DNA of 64,000 bases from Artocarpus heterophyllus. Its lineage: Eukaryota; Streptophyta; Magnoliopsida; Rosales; Moraceae. Shown here piece after piece: positions 44,290 through 56,205 of this stretch (its first letter is position 1; each line of letters begins with the position of its first letter). The stretch spans positions 6,098,981-6,162,980 of the forward strand of contig CM046339.1 in NCBI GenBank assembly GCA_025403435.1. Direction: 5' to 3'. The notes beneath the pieces are model-generated. The model was not told the DNA's origin. It saw only the letters and a program-made list of their open reading frames with translations, and searched no databases. The position numbers and the translations under genes are program-made.

Positions 44290-47196
44290 GTGAGAAGAGC
44301 TTTGTTTTCTAATCAGCCGATGATATTACTCATGTACAAGGAGGCGTTATTAAACACTAACGATCTTGATTCCACCTTGCATAGTTCTGTTGTTTCTCTT
44401 TTGCAGGAGTATGAGGATATCTTTCCCGAGGAAACACCGCAAGGTTTACCTCCAATCCGCGGGATTGAACATCAAATCGACTTCATACCTGGAGCTACAA
44501 TTCCAAACCGACCAGCCTATAGAAGCAATCCCGAGGGGACAAAGGAACTCCAACGGCAAGTAAGTGAGTTGATGGAGAAGGGACACGTGAGAGAAAGCAT
44601 GAGCCCGTGCGCCGTACCAGTTTTACTTGTGCCTAAGAAAGATGGGACTTGGAGGATGTGCGTTGATTGTCGAGCCATCAACAACATCACGGTAAAATAT
44701 CGACATCCCATTCCTCGCTTGGATGACATGTTAGATGAATCGCATGGTGCTTGTGTATTTTCTAAAATTGATCTGAAGAGTGGATATCATCAAATTCGCA
44801 TGAAAGAGGGAGACGAGTGGAAGACAGCTTTCAAAACAAAACAAGGTTTGTATGAGTAGTTGGTAATGCCTTTCGGTTTAACCAATGCCCCTAGCACATT
44901 TATGCGTTTAATGAACCATGTTTTGCGAGCTTTCATTGGGAAATTTGTTGTTGTTTATTTTGATGATATCCTGATCTATAGCACCAATTTGGATGACCAT
45001 ATTGAACATTTGAAACTTGTTTTAGATGCTTTACGGAAGGAAAAGTTGTATGCTAATCTTAAGAAGTGTACCTTTTGCACGGATAAGCTTGTTTTTCTTG
45101 ATTTTGTTGTTAGTGCTCAAGGTATACAGGTTGACAAAGAAAAGGTTAGGGCTATCCAAGAATGGCCAAGTCCCACAAGCGTTGGAGAAGTACGAAGTTT
45201 TCATGGACTTGCTAGCTTTTACCGGCGGTTTGTAAGGGATTTCAGTACTTTGGCTGCACCACTCATAGAAGTACTCAAGAAGAATTTTGGGTTTAAATGG
45301 GGAGAAGAACAAGAGAAGGCGTTTCAGCTTATTAAGCATAAGCTTACTCATGCTCCTTTACTTGCTTTACCTGATTTTTCTAAAACATTTGAAATTGAAT
45401 GTGATGCTTCTGGTGTAGGTATAGGTGCCGTGCTGATGCAAGAAGGACGACCAATTGCGTATTTCAGTGAAAAATTGAGTGGGTCAACACTTAATTACCC
45501 TACTTATGACAAGGAGTTGTACGCGTTGGTTCGAGCATTAAAGACTTGGCAACACTACCTATGGCCCAAGGAATTCGTGATTCACACTGATCACGAGTCA
45601 TTGAAACATCTGAAGGGACAACAAAAGTTGAACAAGAGGCATGCCCGCAGGGTGGAATTCATCGAGACATTTCCTTATGTCATTCGATACAAGCAAGGTA
45701 AGGAGAATGTTGTTGCGGATGCGCTTTCTCGCAGGTACGCATTACTTTCTATCCTTGACGCTAAACTGCTTGGTTTTGAGCATATTAAGGATTTATACCC
45801 TTTAGACCAAGATTTTAGTGAGGATTATCGAGCTTGCGAGAAAAACGCAATGGGTAAATTTTATAGGCATGATGGATTTTTGTTTCGGGAGAATAAGCTT
45901 TGTGTGCCTAATTGTTCTTTGAGAGATTTGTTAGTAAGGGAATCCCATGGTGGCGGATTGATGGGGCATTTTGGAATTGCTAAAACTTTAGCTGTTTTGC
46001 AGGAACAATTCTTTTGGCCACACATGAAAAGGGATGTTGAAAGAATATGTAGTAAATGTGTCACGTGTAGGCAAGCTAAATCAAGAGCACAACCCCATGG
46101 TTTATACACACCTTTGCCAATTCCTAGTGAGCCTTGGACTGATATTTCAATGGACTTTGTGTTAGGTTTACCTAGGACCAAACGTGGGAAGGATAGTGTG
46201 TTTGTGGTTGTAGATCGGTTTTCTAAGATGGCACATTTTATTCCCTATCATAAAACTGATGATGCATCGCATGTTGCTGAATTGTTCTTTAGGGAGATTG
46301 TGAGAATACATGGCATGCCTAGGACAATTGTTTCAGATAGAGATGCTAAGTTCTTGAGCAACTTTTGGAAGACTTTGTGGAGTAAGTTAGGTACTAAGCT
46401 GTTGTTTTCTACTACTTGCCACCCACAAACTGATGGTCAAACTGAGGTAGTAAATAGGACTTTGTCAACCTTATTAAGAGCAATCATCAGTAAGAACATT
46501 AAATCATGGGAAGACTGTTTACCACATGTTGAGTTTGCATATAATCGCTCTGTCCATTCTGCTACTAAGTATTCACCTTTTGAAATTGTTTATGGTCTTA
46601 ATCCTTTATCACCACTGGATTTATCACCACTACCTGTTTCTGAGTGTGTTAATTTAGATGGCAAAAGGAAGGCTGACTTTGTTAAACAGATTCATGAGAA
46701 AGCAAGACTCAACATTGAGCGAAGAACGGAACAATATGCAAAGCAAGCCAATAAGGGGCGACACAAGCTGATTTTTGAACCTGGAGACTGGGTGTGGTTG
46801 CACTTTAGAAAGGAGCGTTTTCCAGAACAAAGAAAGTCAAAGTTGTTACCACGGGGAGATGGTCCATTTCAAGTCCTTGAAAGAATTAATGACAATGCTT
46901 ACAAGTTGGATTTGCAAGGTGAGTATAATGTAAGTGCTACCTTCAATGTTTCTGATTTGAGTCCTTTTGATGCAGAGTCTGATTTGAGGACAAATCCTTT
47001 TCAAGAGGAGGGGAATGATGGAGACTTAGGGAGCTCAAATGCATGGAAGGTGGTTGACCCAATACAAATTCCTATTGGACCAGTCACAAGAGCCCGAGCT
47101 AAGAAATTCAAGGAAGCACTAAATGGGCTGATTCATGAAATCTGGAATCAAGAAAATTTGTGCAAACCCATTGACCCAGGCCCACGCCAACCATAA
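44290..47196 (+). pseudogene. B2 RT, RNase H and integrase, one stop
   Basis: RT from [10 protein letters not shown] at 44290. TAG at 44857-44859 replaces the Trp of YEWLVMP. The frame continues from 44860 with YFDD (near 44960), RNase H ([20 protein letters not shown]), the integrase HHCC finger ([10 protein letters not shown]), D,D35E ([22 protein letters not shown]) and GPF. The tail enters the 3' LTR and stops at TAA 47194-47196. In the 5' LTR the same codon is CAA and the tail would run 19 residues further. The segment 44280-45130 is almost identical to A3 19920-20780, while flanking parts are clearly different. Confidence 0.93.
47001..47015 (+). promoter_or_regulatory. Polypurine tract of B2
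   Basis: TCAAGAGGAGGGGAA, identical to that of A3, abuts the 3' LTR. Confidence 0.85.
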
Positions 47197-47812
47197 CGGT
47201 GCATCAATTTGATCCAAGTTCTAGAAGAATCCGGATGAGTCAAGCCTGATTGAAATCAGCTCAAATTTTGCAAGATCAAGTCAATGGAAGACTTTCGGAA
47301 ACCTTCTCATTTTGGCACACGCGGTAATCATTTATGCAAATTGTTGACGAGGATTAATTGCACTTTCCGTTTATTGTTGGGCGTGTAAATGGCTGAAAAT
47401 CAGCCATTAAAGACTTTCCTTTCTTCTGGTTTTTATTTTAGGCTTAGTAATTATGTTTGAATTTGTCAACTTTTCTTTTTTTGGGCAACACTTTGTAATT
47501 TTGGCCTATAAATAGGCGTTCCCAAGGTTAATGGGAGGACATGAATGAATGAATGTTTATTTTTCTGAGAGAGAAAATTCTTTCTTTGGTTCTTTGACGA
47601 ACTACACGAACTCATCGGATCAATCCGGGCGTTCAAACCTGACTTATCAATCAAGCTTCCATCCTTGATTGTGGCGTCTTCGATATACCAAGGTTCTTGC
47701 TTCGATATAAGCAACGGGTCGCGGTGACTTCCATCCAAATCTGAGTAGAAACGGTCTTGGTTCCTTCTTATTGATAACGGGTTTCGTCAGTATATTGGTG
47801 AGGTTCTTATCA
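47016..47812 (+). mobile_element. B2 3' LTR (797 bp)
   Basis: Differs from the 5' LTR by a C-to-T that creates the TAA stop at 47194, C/T near 47232, loss of one C near 47324, G/A near 47537 and C/T near 47800. Confidence 0.95.
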
Positions 47813-48913
47813 GCAGGTAAGTGAGTTGATGGAGAAGGGGTACGTGAGAGAAAGCATGAGCCCATCCGCCGTACTAGTTTTACTTGTGCCTAAGAAAGAT
47901 GGGACTTGGAGGATGTACGTTGATTGTCGAGCCATCAACAACATCATGGTAAAGTATCGACATCCCATTCCAAGCTTGGATGACATGTTAGATGAATTGC
48001 AAGGTGCTTGTGTATTTTCTAAAATTGATCTGAAAAGTGGATATCATCAAATTTTCATGAAAGAGGGAGACGAGTGGAAGACGGCTTTCAAAACAAAACA
48101 AGGTTTGTATGAGTGGTTGGTAATGCCTTTCGGTTTAACCAATGCGCCTAGCACATTTATGTGTTTAATGAACCATGTTTTGCAAGCTTTTATTGGGAAA
48201 TTTGTTGTCATTTATTTTGATGATATCGTCATCTATAGTAGCAACTTGGACGATCATATTGAACATTTGAAACTTGTTTTAGATGTTTTACAGAAGGAAA
48301 AGTTGTATAAGAATCTTAAGAAGTGTACCTTTTGCACAGATAAGGTTGTATTTATTGGTTTTGTTGTTAGTGCTCGAGGTATACAGGTCGACGAAGAAAA
48401 GGTTAGGACTATCCAAGAATTGGAGATGTAAGGACTTTTCATGGACTTGCCAGCTTTTATCAGCGGTTTGTAAGGGATTTCAGTACTTTGGCTGCACCAC
48501 TCACAGAAGTAATCAAGAAGAACGTTGGGTTCAAGTGGGGAGAAGAACAAGGGAAGGTGTTTCAACTTATTAAGCATAAGTTTACTCATGCTCCTTTACT
48601 TGCTTTACCTGATTTTTCTAAAACGTTTGAAATTGAATGTGATGCTTCTGGTGTAGGTATATGTGCCGTGCTAATGCAAGGAGGATGACCAATCGCGTAT
48701 TTCATTGAAAAATTGAGTGGGTCAACACTAAATTACCACATTAGTTCGAGCATTAAAGACTTGGCAACACTACCTATGGCCCAAGGAATTCATGATTCAC
48801 ACTGATCACGAGTCATTGAAACATCTGAGGGGGCAACAAAAGTTGAACAAGAGGCATGCCCGCTGGGTGGAATTCATCGAGACATTTCCTTACGTCATCT
48901 GATATAAGCTGAT
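47813..48913 (+). pseudogene. B1 RT and RNase H, part 2
   Basis: It resumes after B2 with GCAGGTAAGTGAG. RT ORF 47826-48431 holds [21 protein letters not shown] and [10 protein letters not shown] 19-base deletion at about 48418 (AAGAATTGGAGATG) breaks the frame. RNase H follows (48488-48688) and ends with TGA for Arg at 48686-48688. A further gap lies near 48735, and the copy ends after the YVI.YK segment near 48910, where a - strand LTR scrap starts. The 19-base deletion and the TGA are both shared with B4 (55432, 55699), so B1 and B4 descend from one damaged copy. Confidence 0.9.
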
Positions 48914-49170
48914 TGATAAGAACCTTGCCAATACACTGACAAAACCCGTTATCAATAAAAAGGAACCTAGACCGTTTCTACAAAGATTTGGATGGAAGTC
49001 ACCGCAACCCGTTGCTTATATCGAAGCAAGAACCTTGGTATATCATAGATGCTACAATCAAGGATGGAAAGCTTAATTGATAAGTTGGGTATGAAATCGT
49101 GGATTGATCCGATGAGTTTGTGTAGTTCATCAAAGAACCAAAGAAAGAATTTCTCTCAGAAAAACAAACA
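48914..49170 (-). mobile_element. Family B LTR fragment fused to - strand RT
   Basis: On the - strand this is the R/U5 end of a family B LTR (GAGAGAAATTCTTTC, ATTGATAAGTCAGG-like, GGTTCTTATCA). It is cut at about 49170 (AACATTTCTC) and joined directly to - strand RT (TAATAAAAGCTTGC). The same join occurs at 55950-56205. Confidence 0.85.
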
Positions 49171-52100
49171 TTTCTCTAATAAAAGCTTGCAAAACATGGC
49201 TCATTAAACTTATAAATGTGCTAGGCACATTGGTTAAACCGAAAGGCATTACCAACCACTCATACAAACCTTGTTTTGTTTTGAAAGCTGTCTTCCACTC
49301 GTCTCCCTCTTTCATGCGAATTTGATGATATTCACATTCCAGATCAATTTTGGCAAATACACAAGCACCATGCAATTCATCTAACATGTCATCCAAGCGA
49401 GGAATGGGATGTCGATACATTACCGTGATGTTGTTGATGGCTCGACAATCAACGCACATCCTCTAAGTCCCATCTTTCTTAGGCACAAGTAAAACTGGTA
49501 CGGCACACGGGCTCATGCTTTCTCTCATGTGTCCCTTCTCCATTAACTCACTTACCTGCCGTTGGAGTTCTTTTGTCTCCTCAGGATTACTCCTATAGGC
49601 TAGTGGGTTTGGAATTGTAGCTCCAAGTATGAAGTCGATTTGATGTTCAATCCTGCAGATTGGAGGTAAACCTTGCGGTGTTTCCTCGGGAAAGATATCC
49701 TCATATTCCTATAAAAGAGAAACAATAGAACTACGCAAGGTGGAATCAAGATTGTTAGTGTTTAAAAATGCCTCCTTGTACAAGAGTAAAATCATCAGCT
49801 GATTAGAAAACAAAGCTTTTTTCACATCACTCTCTCTTGCATAAAAGTTTATTTTTCTCTCTATTTTTACCTCATTGGCCAAATCTTCTTTTGAATTGGC
49901 TCTCTCAATGTTCTCTCCTTTTCTCTCCTTTTTCTCGGTCCCACTATCTTTTTTCCCTCTCTGGCCGAACTCTCTCTCTGCACTCCAACACTCATTATTT
50001 TCATTCCCTTTCTCTCTCTTTTTCTCATTCTCTCCTTTTTGTTCGCTCTCCTTTTGTAACCACACTTGATCTTTATGAACCTGTTTAGGTGTCATTGGTA
50101 CAAGAGTGAATGGTCTCCAGTTGTGCACAAGAGAATATTTGTTGGTGTAGCCATCATGTTTGACTCGACGATCAAATTGCCATGGTCGACCTAGTAACAA
50201 GTGCCCGGCTTGCATTGGGACTACATCACACAAAACTTCGTCTTTATATCTACCAATGTGAAATGAAATTAATGCCTATTTAGTTACCTTCACTTCACCA
50301 CTATTATTCAACCATTGCAACTTATAAGGTCGAGGATGTTTGGTCATTGGCAGCCCTAATTTGTCAACCATAGTAGTGCTAGCAACATTCGTATAACTCC
50401 CTCCATCTATTATCATACTACATACCTTGTTCCGCACGTGGCACCTAGTATGAAAAAGGTTCTCACGTTTCTCTTCTTCTTCCTCCTTGGCTTGCACACT
50501 AAGGGCTCATCGAGTGACCAACAATTCACCTTGGGCAGCATACTCCTCATTCATGTCCTCCAATGGTGGCATGGAGTTCTCATCTAATTCGTCATCCGTA
50601 ACAACTTCTCCGTCATCCCGTAACACCATCACCCCTTTGTTTGGACATTGACTTGAGATGTGACCCTTGCCTTGGCATTTGAAACATTTAATATCACAGT
50701 TTCAAGAAGTGGATGAATCATGTTTAGCTTGGTTTGATGGGCTAGCTGTGGCTGGTTTTGGCTCCAACTTAGGGCTAGCGACCGATTTCTCTTCTCTCTT
50801 CCCATAATTCGACTTCCATCAAGAAGGTGCCGAACTAACATCCTCACATGAGCTACCCCTCCTCTTGAGCTGCCGCTCTCCTGTGATGGCCATGTGCAAC
50901 TTGTCTTCTAATTCTACGTAGTGTTGTATCTCCACCCAATCTTGAATATCCGGATTTAGCCCTTGCAAAAATCTTGCCATGGTTGCTTCTTGATCTTCTT
51001 CAACATTGGCTCGTATCATGCTATTTCCATTTCTTGATAATATTCCTCCACACTCTTGTTTCCTTATCTCAGTCCTTGCAACTTTTTGTACAATTCCCGG
51101 TAGTAATGGCTAGGCACAAATTGCCATCTCATCATTGTTTTCATCTCCTCCCATGTCTTAATTGGGTGTTCTCGGTTCCATCGCCTATTCATTACCAGCT
51201 GATCCCACCATACAACTGCATAAACAGAGAACTCAATTGCAGCAAGCTTAACTTTCTTTAACTCTGAGTAGTTATGGCAATCAAACACTAGCTCCACTTT
51301 CTTCTCCCACTCTAGGTAAACTCCGGGGTCATTTTTCCCTTGGAATGGCGGAATCTTCATTTTAATACCTCCCATATTATCGTCTTCCTAGTCCCTAGGT
51401 TCTCTATTCCCATTTCCATTCCTAAATCTACGCCTATTTATCGATGGTTCCTCCAACTCTTCTAATTCAACTTCCTCCGAAAGATCACATCCACCCCTCC
51501 ACCTATTTTGCATGTTTTGTGGTTGCCTATTACGTGTTCTGGTTTCAACCCTGATGAGGACATCGTTAGCACAAGCAAGAGCACGTGGGAGACATATTCA
51601 GATCCAATTCAAGTTCCCATTGGTCCGGTTACGAGAGCTCGTGCGAAGAAGTTTAAAGAAACGCTTATTGGGCTGATTCAAGCAACTTGGGCTCAAGCTA
51701 TTGCATGGAGGCCCATTGAGGGAATTGCATGCGACAACCAGACCAATAAATGCATGATTCAAGCTATAGAAGGGATTGAGTAATTTCCATTTCAGTTACT
51801 TTCCCATTTTGAGGCGACACATGGCGAGAAGACTCAGCTTTTGACCTTTTTAATGTCTAGTTTCCTTTATTTTCGTTTGTTTATTTCTATTATTGTAAAG
51901 TTTTTAAGCCATTAAGGACACTTACCTTATTTGCTTTAGATTAGGTGATTTGGTAATTGATTTGCCGAAATTCCATGGGGAATTAGGAGCTGAAAATTCG
52001 CATAGGAACCCCTATATACTGTAACGAATTTCATTCAATGGGATACAAGTAATAACACATAATTTTGAGGTTTAATTCTCTTTAGTTCCTAAACGAACTA

Positions 52101-52496
52101 TTCGAACTTATCAGAAATTTCCGTGGCGTTCATAGACTTATCAATCAGTCCATCCATAGCTGATTGTGGCGTCCTCACATACCAAGACTTATCAATCGGT
52201 CTCTCCATAGCTGATTGTGGCGTCCTCACATACCAAGATTCGAGCTTCTTGTTGGCCATCGGGTCGCGGTTCCATTCAATACCGGTTAGAAATTTGATCT
52301 TGGAAACCAACTTCGGTTAGGGTCGCGTCAGTTCTTGGCGTGGTTCGTATCAAACCCCATCTAGTCTCTCCTTAATGGGCTCTGGCGCTCGCGTCAACAA
52401 CCATTCCATTTGCCTCATTAATGCTTGCAACTGAAGATTTGGAACATTTTGTTATGGAAGGTCATCTTCGGCTTCTCTTTCTTGATTTGGATTCAT
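49171..52496 (-). pseudogene. B3 gag to RT (- strand), split by a solo LTR
   Basis: Read on the - strand from ATG at 52496 (MNPNQEREAEDD-like): gag N-terminus, interrupted by the solo LTR at 51552-52352, gag core (51375-50819), zinc knuckle region, protease (50497-50276; then 50233 on), linker, and RT up to about 49171, upstream of YFDD. Stops: TAG near 51388, TGA near 50822, TGA (from CGA) near 50508, TAG near 50277 and TAG for Trp near 49464. The CGA-to-TGA stop is shared with B5 near 57532. Not functional. Confidence 0.9.
51552..52352 (+). mobile_element. Solo LTR of family A inside B3 gag
   Basis: TGATGAGGACATCG to GGTTCGTATCA, 801 bp, with perfect target duplication AACCC (51547-51551 and 52353-52357). 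Two copies of the 51-bp U5 unit, and overall closest to the A3 LTRs. The tail frame (open to 51781) is intact. It inserted in the opposite orientation to B3 and later recombined to a solo LTR. Confidence 0.95.
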
Positions 52497-52706
52497 TTTT
52501 TTTTAAAAAAAACCTACAAAACAACATTAGATAATAAAGGGACCTCACTTGTTTCCCTCACATGTTTCACTCTAACGTTCCAAATCGGACTCTTGGACAC
52601 TCAAACAATGGAAATGAAACAACAAATTTTAAGGAGGGAGCGAAACACGTGAGGGAGAGAAGTGAGGTCCTTTATTATCTAACGTTGTTTTGAAGGTTTA
52701 AAAAAA
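52497..52706. other. Leader-to-leader inversion junction J1
   Basis: B3 leader on the - strand (52497-52566), a - strand leader piece from further upstream (about 52578-52630, GGACTCTTGGACACTC), then a + strand leader (from about 52632, GGAGGGAGCGAAACACG) running into B4 gag. The strand change has the same sequence, read in the opposite direction, as junction J2 at about 58795. Confidence 0.75.
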
Positions 52707-55700
52707 ATGAATCTAAATCTAGAAAGAGAAGCCGAAGATGACCTTCCACAACAAAACGTTCCAAATCTTCAGTTGCAAGCATTAATGAGGCAAATGGAAC
52801 GGTTGTTGACGCGAGCGCTAGAGCCCATTCAGGAGAGATTAGATGAGGTTGATGCCAGAACACGTAATAGGCAGCCACAAAACATGCAAAATAGGCGGAG
52901 GGGGGGATGCGATCTTTTGGAGGAAGATGAACTAGAAGAGTTGGAGGAACCACCGATAAATAGGGGCAGATTTAGGCATGGAAATGGGAATAGAGAGGCT
53001 AGGGACCGGGAAGACAATAATATGGGAGGTATTAAAATGAAGATTCTGCCATTCCAAGGGAAAAATGACCCCGAAGCTTACCTAGAGTGGGAGAAGAAAG
53101 TGGAGCTAGTGTTTGATTACCCTAACAACTCAGAGTTAAAGAAAGTTAAGCTTGCTACAATTGAGTTATCTGATTATGCGGTTGTGTGGTGGGATCAACT
53201 GGTAATGAATAGGCGACGGAACCGAGAACACCCGATTGAGACATGGGAGGAGATGAAAGCGGTAATGAGAAAGCAATTTGTACCTACCCATTACTATCGA
53301 GAATTGTACAAAAAGTTGCAAGGACTGAGACAAGGAAACAGGATTGTGGAGGAATATTATCAAGAAATGGAAATAGCCATGATACGAGCCAATGTTGAAG
53401 AAGATCGAGAAGCAACCATGGCAAGATTTTTGCATGGGCTAAATCTAGATATTCAAGATAGGGTGGATATGCAACACTTTGTAGAAATAGAAGACATGTT
53501 GCACATGGCCATCACGGTAGAGCGAAAGCTCAAGAGTAGGGGTAGCTCACGGGCGAATGTTAGTTTGTCACCTTCTTCGTGGAAGCCGAATTATGGGAAG
53601 AGAGAAGAGAAATCGGTCGCTAGGCCTAAGTTCGAGCCAAAACCAGCCACGGCTAGCCCTTCAAACCATGGTAAACATGATTCATCCACTTCTCAAAACT
53701 GTGATATTAAATGTTTCAAATGCCAAGGCAGGGGTCACATCTCAAGTTAATGTCCAAACAAAAGGATGATGATGTTACGGGATGATGAAGAAGTTGTTAC
53801 ATATGACGAATCGGACGAGGACTCCATGCCACCATTGGAGGACATGGATGAGGAGGAGTATGCTGCCCAAGGTGAATTGTTGGTCACTCGACGAGCCCTT
53901 AGTGTGCAAGCCAAAGAGGAAGAAGAAGAGCAACGTGAGAACATTTTTCATACTAGGTGCCACGTGCAGAACAAGGTATGTAGTGTGATAATAGATGGAG
54001 GGAGTTGTACGAATGTTGCTAGCACTACTATGGTTGACAAATTAGGGTTGCCAATGACCAAACATCCTCGACCTTACATGTTGCAATGGTTGAATAATCG
54101 TGGTGAAGTGAAGGTAACTAAACAGCCATTAATTTCGTTTTGCATTGGAAGATATGAAGACGTAGTTTTGTGCGATGTAGTCCGAATTCAAGCCGGGCAC
54201 TTGTTACTAGGTCGACCATGGCAATTTGATCGTCGAGTCAAACATGATGGCTACACCAACAAATATTCTCTTGTGCACAACCAGAGACCATTCACCCTTG
54301 TACCAATGACAACTAAACAGGTTCATGAAGATCAAGTGTGGTTACAAAAGGAGAGTGAACAAAAAGGAGAGAGAAAGGGAGTGAAAATAATGAGTGTTGG
54401 AGTGCAAAGAGAGAGTTCGGCCAGAGAGGGAAAAAAGATAGAGGGGCAGGGAAAAATGAGAGAAACGGAGAGAACATTGAGAGAGCCAATAGAAAAGAAG
54501 ATTCGGCCACTGAGGTAAAAATAGAGAGAAAAATAAACTTTTATGCAAGAGAGAGTGATGTGAGAAGAGCTTTGTTTTCTAATCAGCCAATGATTTCACT
54601 CATGTACAAGGAGACATTATTAAACACTAACGATCTTAATTCTACCTTGCATTGTTCTGTTGTTTCTCTTTTAAAGGAATATGAGGATATCTTTCCCGAG
54701 GAAACACCGCTAGGTTTACCTCTAATCTATAGGATTGAACATCAAATCGACTTCATACTTGGAGCTACAATTCCAAACCGACTAGCCTATAGGAGTAATC
54801 CTGAGGAGACAAGGGAACTCCAACGGCAGGTAGGTGAGTTGATGGAGAAGGGGCACATGAGAGAAAGCATGAGCCCATGCGCCGTACTAGTTTTACTTGT
54901 GCCTAAGAAAGATGGGACTTGGAGGATGTACGTTGATTGTCGAGCCATCAACAACATCACGGTAAAGTATCAACATCCCATTCCTAGCTTGGATGACATG
55001 TTAGATGAATTGCAAGGTTCTTGTGTATTTTCAAAAATTGATCTGAAAAGTGGATATCATCAAATTTGCATGAAAGAGGGAGACGAGTGGAAGACGGCTT
55101 TCAAAACAAAACAAGGTTTGTATGAGTTGTTGGTAATGCCTTTTGGTTTAACCAATGCGCCTAGCACATTTATGTGTTTAATGAACCATGTTTTGTAAGC
55201 TTTTATTGGGAAATTTGTTGTCATTTATTTTGATGATATCCTGATCTATAGCAGCAACTTGGACGATCATATTGAACATTTGAAACTTGTTTTAGATGTT
55301 TGACAAAAGGAAAAGTTGTATACAAATCTTAAGAAGTGTACCTTTTGCACGGTTATGCTTGTATTTCTTGGTTTTGTTGTTAGTGCTCAAGGTATATAGG
55401 TCGACGAAGAAAAGGTTAGGGCTATCCAAGAATTGGAGATGTAAGGACTTTTCATGGACTTGCCAACTATTATCGACGGTTTGTAAGGGATTTCAATACT
55501 TTGGCTGCACCACTCATAGAAGTAATCAAGAAGAACGTTGGGTTCAAGTGGGGAGAAGAACAAGAGAAGCCGTTTCAGCTTATTAAGCATAAGTTTACTC
55601 ATGCTCCTTTACTTGCTTTACCTGATTTTTCTAAAACGTTTGAAATTGAATGTGATGCTTCTGGTGTAGGTATAGGTGCCGTGCTGATGCAAGGAGGATG

Positions 55701-55945
55701 ACCAATCGCGTATTTCAGTGAAAAATTGAGTGGGTCAACACTAAATTACCCGACTTATGATGAGGAGTTGTACGTGTTGGTTCGAATATTAAAGACTTGG
55801 CAACACTACCTATGGCCCAAGGAATTCATGATTCACACTGATCACGAGTCATTGAAACATTTGAGGGGGCAACAAAAGTTGAACAAGAAGCATGCCCGCT
55901 AGGTGGAATTCATCGAGACATTTCCTTACGTCATCTGATGTAAGC
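52707..55945 (+). pseudogene. B4 gag to RNase H (+ strand)
   Basis: Gag from ATG 52707 (MNLNLEREAEDD) is open to TAA at 53748-53750, which falls inside the zinc knuckle (GHISS then stop in place of Gln). Protease ORF 53766-54518 (DGGSCTN), RT 54560-55198 ended by TAA for Gln, YFDD near 55235, TGA near 55303, TAG near 55398, the 19-base deletion near 55432, RNase H 55501-55701 ended by TGA, and more RNase H to about 55940. It is the + arm of the palindrome with B5 and shares its 3' lesions with B1. Not functional. Confidence 0.9.
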
Positions 55946-56205
55946 TGATTAATAAGAACCTCGCCAATACACTAACAAAACTTGTTATCAATAGAAAGGC
56001 ACCAAGATGGTTTCTACAAAGATTTGGATGGAAGTCACCGCAACCCGTTGCTTATATCGAAGCAAGAACCTTGGTATATCATTGACGCCACAATCAAGGA
56101 TGGAAAGCTTGATTGATGAGTTGGGTATGAACGCCTGGATTGATCCGATGAGTTTGCGTAGTTCGTCAAAGAACCAAAGAAATAATTTCTCATAGAAAAA
56201 CAAAC
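55946..56205 (-). mobile_element. Family B LTR fragment fused to - strand RT (second copy)
   Basis: Same content and same join as 48914-49170: the R/U5 end of the LTR, cut at AAACATTTCTC, then TAATAAAAGCTC of RT. The LTR end reads TGATTAATAAGAACC, with extra bases compared with the canonical TGATAAGAACC. Confidence 0.85.

Larger units (their letters stand above)
41353..47812 (+). mobile_element. Element B2: complete LTR-to-LTR gypsy, 6.46 kb, nested in B1
   Basis: 5' LTR 41353-42150, primer site, leader, gag-pol, polypurine tract and 3' LTR 47016-47812. Target duplication GCAGG at 41348-41352 and 47813-47817; removing B2 restores B1. The LTRs show about four substitutions and one indel by eye, so it inserted recently, similar in age to A3 or younger. 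Yet gag-pol has a protease-linker deletion and a stop in RT, so it may have needed proteins from another copy, or the lesions came after insertion. Confidence 0.95.
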
